A stretch of 15,252 nucleotides of DNA from CAZLXG01 sp964563585. Lineage in GTDB: Bacteria > Bacteroidota > Bacteroidia > Flavobacteriales > Flavobacteriaceae. A program made the translations under genes and the position numbers. The notes under the pieces are model-generated. The model was not told where the DNA came from and ran no database searches. It worked only from the letters and a program-made list of their open reading frames with translations. The DNA lies in NCBI GenBank assembly GCA_964563585.1, contig CAZLXG010000054.1:1-15252 (forward strand), given 5' to 3'. Of this stretch, positions 14,242 to 15,252 are shown piece after piece (the stretch's first letter is position 1; every line of letters starts with the position of its first letter).

Positions 14242-15252
14242 TTATTGTAACTCTTTAATCCATTTATGTTTAACAATTTCCCAATCAAATTGCTCTACTT
14301 TATTTCTTGCCTTTATAGTTAATTGATTTGCTTTTTCTGGATGTGTAATTAGTTCTTTAATAGCATTTACAAATACATTAATGTTGTTAGGTTTTACTAA
14401 AACACCATCATGCATATTATTAATTAAAAAGGACATTCCTCCAACATTTGTTGATACTATTGGCAAACCTAATGCCATTGCTTCAATAACACTTACTGGT
14501 GTATTATCAAAATTAGTAGTGTTTATAAAAATATTAAAATCGGAAGATAACGCTATCCATTCTCTCTTTGCTAGTTTCCCTGTAAACGTAACTTCAACAT
14601 TTAGTAGTTTAGCATAGTTTTTTGCTTTAATTAATGACCCATCATTATCTGGACCTACCATACAAAGTGAAGTTTCAATATTTTTTTGTTTTAATTTATG
14701 TAAAATATCAATAGCTAAATTTGGGTTATACAATTCTGAAAAAGAACGAACCCACAATAATTTAACTTTATTAAAATTTCGAGTTTTATAAGTATAATTC
14801 TTTAACTCTATAGAATTCGGTATACATATTATATTTGTAAATCCTAAATTTTCAAAACTTAATTGTATATATAATGATGGAGCAATGTTTTTATAAGCAT
14901 TATTAAATATTGCTTTTGATGATTTAGAAGATGTTTTTAAACGTTCTGGTAAATTTCCGCCCCGTAAAATTGGAATATATTTTAAATTCAATATTCTACA
15001 TAATTGACTAACTAACAAGGCATAATAAAAATTTGATGTACTATAGGTATCAATTAAAACAAAATTGGTTTGATTTCTATGCTTAACAACATTATATAGC
15101 ATATCAAGCAACCTAAAAAACTTATTCGATTTACTGGAAGCCATCTTAACCACAAACCCTTCATTTTTAATTAACTCTCCTAAAGTTTCAATTGAAGTTG
15201 GGGTTTTTGATTTATGAGATAATTTGTTTCCTATGTATAGGAGGTTTTTCAT
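14242..15252 (-). CDS. GT4-family glycosyltransferase
   Basis: The 336-residue protein has a GT-B fold: an N-terminal acceptor half (about 1-155) and a C-terminal nucleotide-sugar half (about 160-330). The linker NSIEL (146-150), MVGPDN (198-203), VTFTGKL (221-227) and the donor-site block TPVSVIEAMALGLPIVSTN (251-269) identify family GT4 (Glycos_transf_1). The EX7E motif appears as Asp249-x7-Glu257, so the first Glu is Asp. A Gly pair follows at 271-272. It has no signal peptide and probably acts on lipid-linked saccharides at the inner face of the membrane. The ATG is the last codon of the window, so an earlier in-frame start cannot be excluded. It lies upstream of the sugar phosphotransferase gene, consistent with a joint role in surface polysaccharide assembly. 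Confidence 0.88.
   Translation of the reverse strand: MKNLLYIGNKLSHKSKTPTSIETLGELIKNEGFVVKMASSKSNKFFRLLDMLYNVVKHRNQTNFVLIDTYSTSNFYYALLVSQLCRILNLKYIPILRGGNLPERLKTSSKSSKAIFNNAYKNIAPSLYIQLSFENLGFTNIICIPNSIELKNYTYKTRNFNKVKLLWVRSFSELYNPNLAIDILHKLKQKNIETSLCMVGPDNDGSLIKAKNYAKLLNVEVTFTGKLAKREWIALSSDFNIFINTTNFDNTPVSVIEAMALGLPIVSTNVGGMSFLINNMHDGVLVKPNNINVFVNAIKELITHPEKANQLTIKARNKVEQFDWEIVKHKWIKELQ

Noticed and set aside
14381..14617. Plus-strand frame inside the GT4 gene
   Set aside because: Antisense to the nucleotide-sugar-binding half; no independent support.

Overview
The window is an AT-rich stretch of a bacterial chromosome. I estimate about one third G+C by eye. It is almost certainly from the phylum Bacteroidota, family Flavobacteriaceae. 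Supporting points are the gene content (a PorV/PorQ-family outer-membrane protein, a DUF4105/Lnb-like membrane protein, a cyclophilin-FKBP fusion, and RecQ divergent from kpsF-tatC-lptB), the lack of strong Shine-Dalgarno sequences, and several matches to the TAnnTTTG -7 promoter element of this phylum. No plasmid, prophage or CRISPR signature was seen.

Layout, left to right. Positions 35-1073 (minus strand) hold a two-gene unit: a YfiT/DinB-family metal-dependent protein and, downstream, a PAT-like GNAT acetyltransferase. Positions 1329-2033 (minus) encode a small TPR lipoprotein. A clear hairpin terminator at 2072-2108 separates it from a cyclophilin-FKBP prolyl isomerase (2147-3079, minus). 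That gene diverges from an unrecognised 146-residue protein (3179-3619, plus), which stops 3 bp short of the convergent recQ (3623-5827, minus). RecQ diverges from kpsF, tatC and lptB (6023-8618, plus). KpsF supplies the Kdo precursor arabinose-5-phosphate and LptB powers lipopolysaccharide export, so this block concerns the cell envelope. TatC moves folded proteins across the inner membrane.

After lptB comes a GC-richer palindromic repeat of the translated VIPAKAGIH type. It is followed at once by the first part of a GIY-YIG nuclease-like gene, which runs into a 100-N assembly gap (8777-8876). Beyond the gap lies the incomplete 3' end of a TerC-family membrane protein gene, in an operon with pssA (phosphatidylserine synthase, minus). 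A divergent plus-strand pair follows: a PorV/PorQ-like outer-membrane beta-barrel and a DUF4105/Lnb-like membrane protein, a candidate lipoprotein N-acyltransferase. The window ends with two minus-strand polysaccharide genes, a WcaJ-type polyprenyl-phosphate sugar phosphotransferase and a GT4 glycosyltransferase. They are probably the edge of a capsule or exopolysaccharide cluster that continues past 15252.

Most of the window is ordinary chromosomal core. The points that most deserve a second look are the palindrome plus GIY-YIG unit at the gap, the RecQ that has lost all its zinc-site cysteines, the PorV-like/Lnb-like pair, the dual-family prolyl isomerase, and the kpsF leader with its 11-bp hairpin and TTG start. 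I did not find a clearly new multi-gene system.
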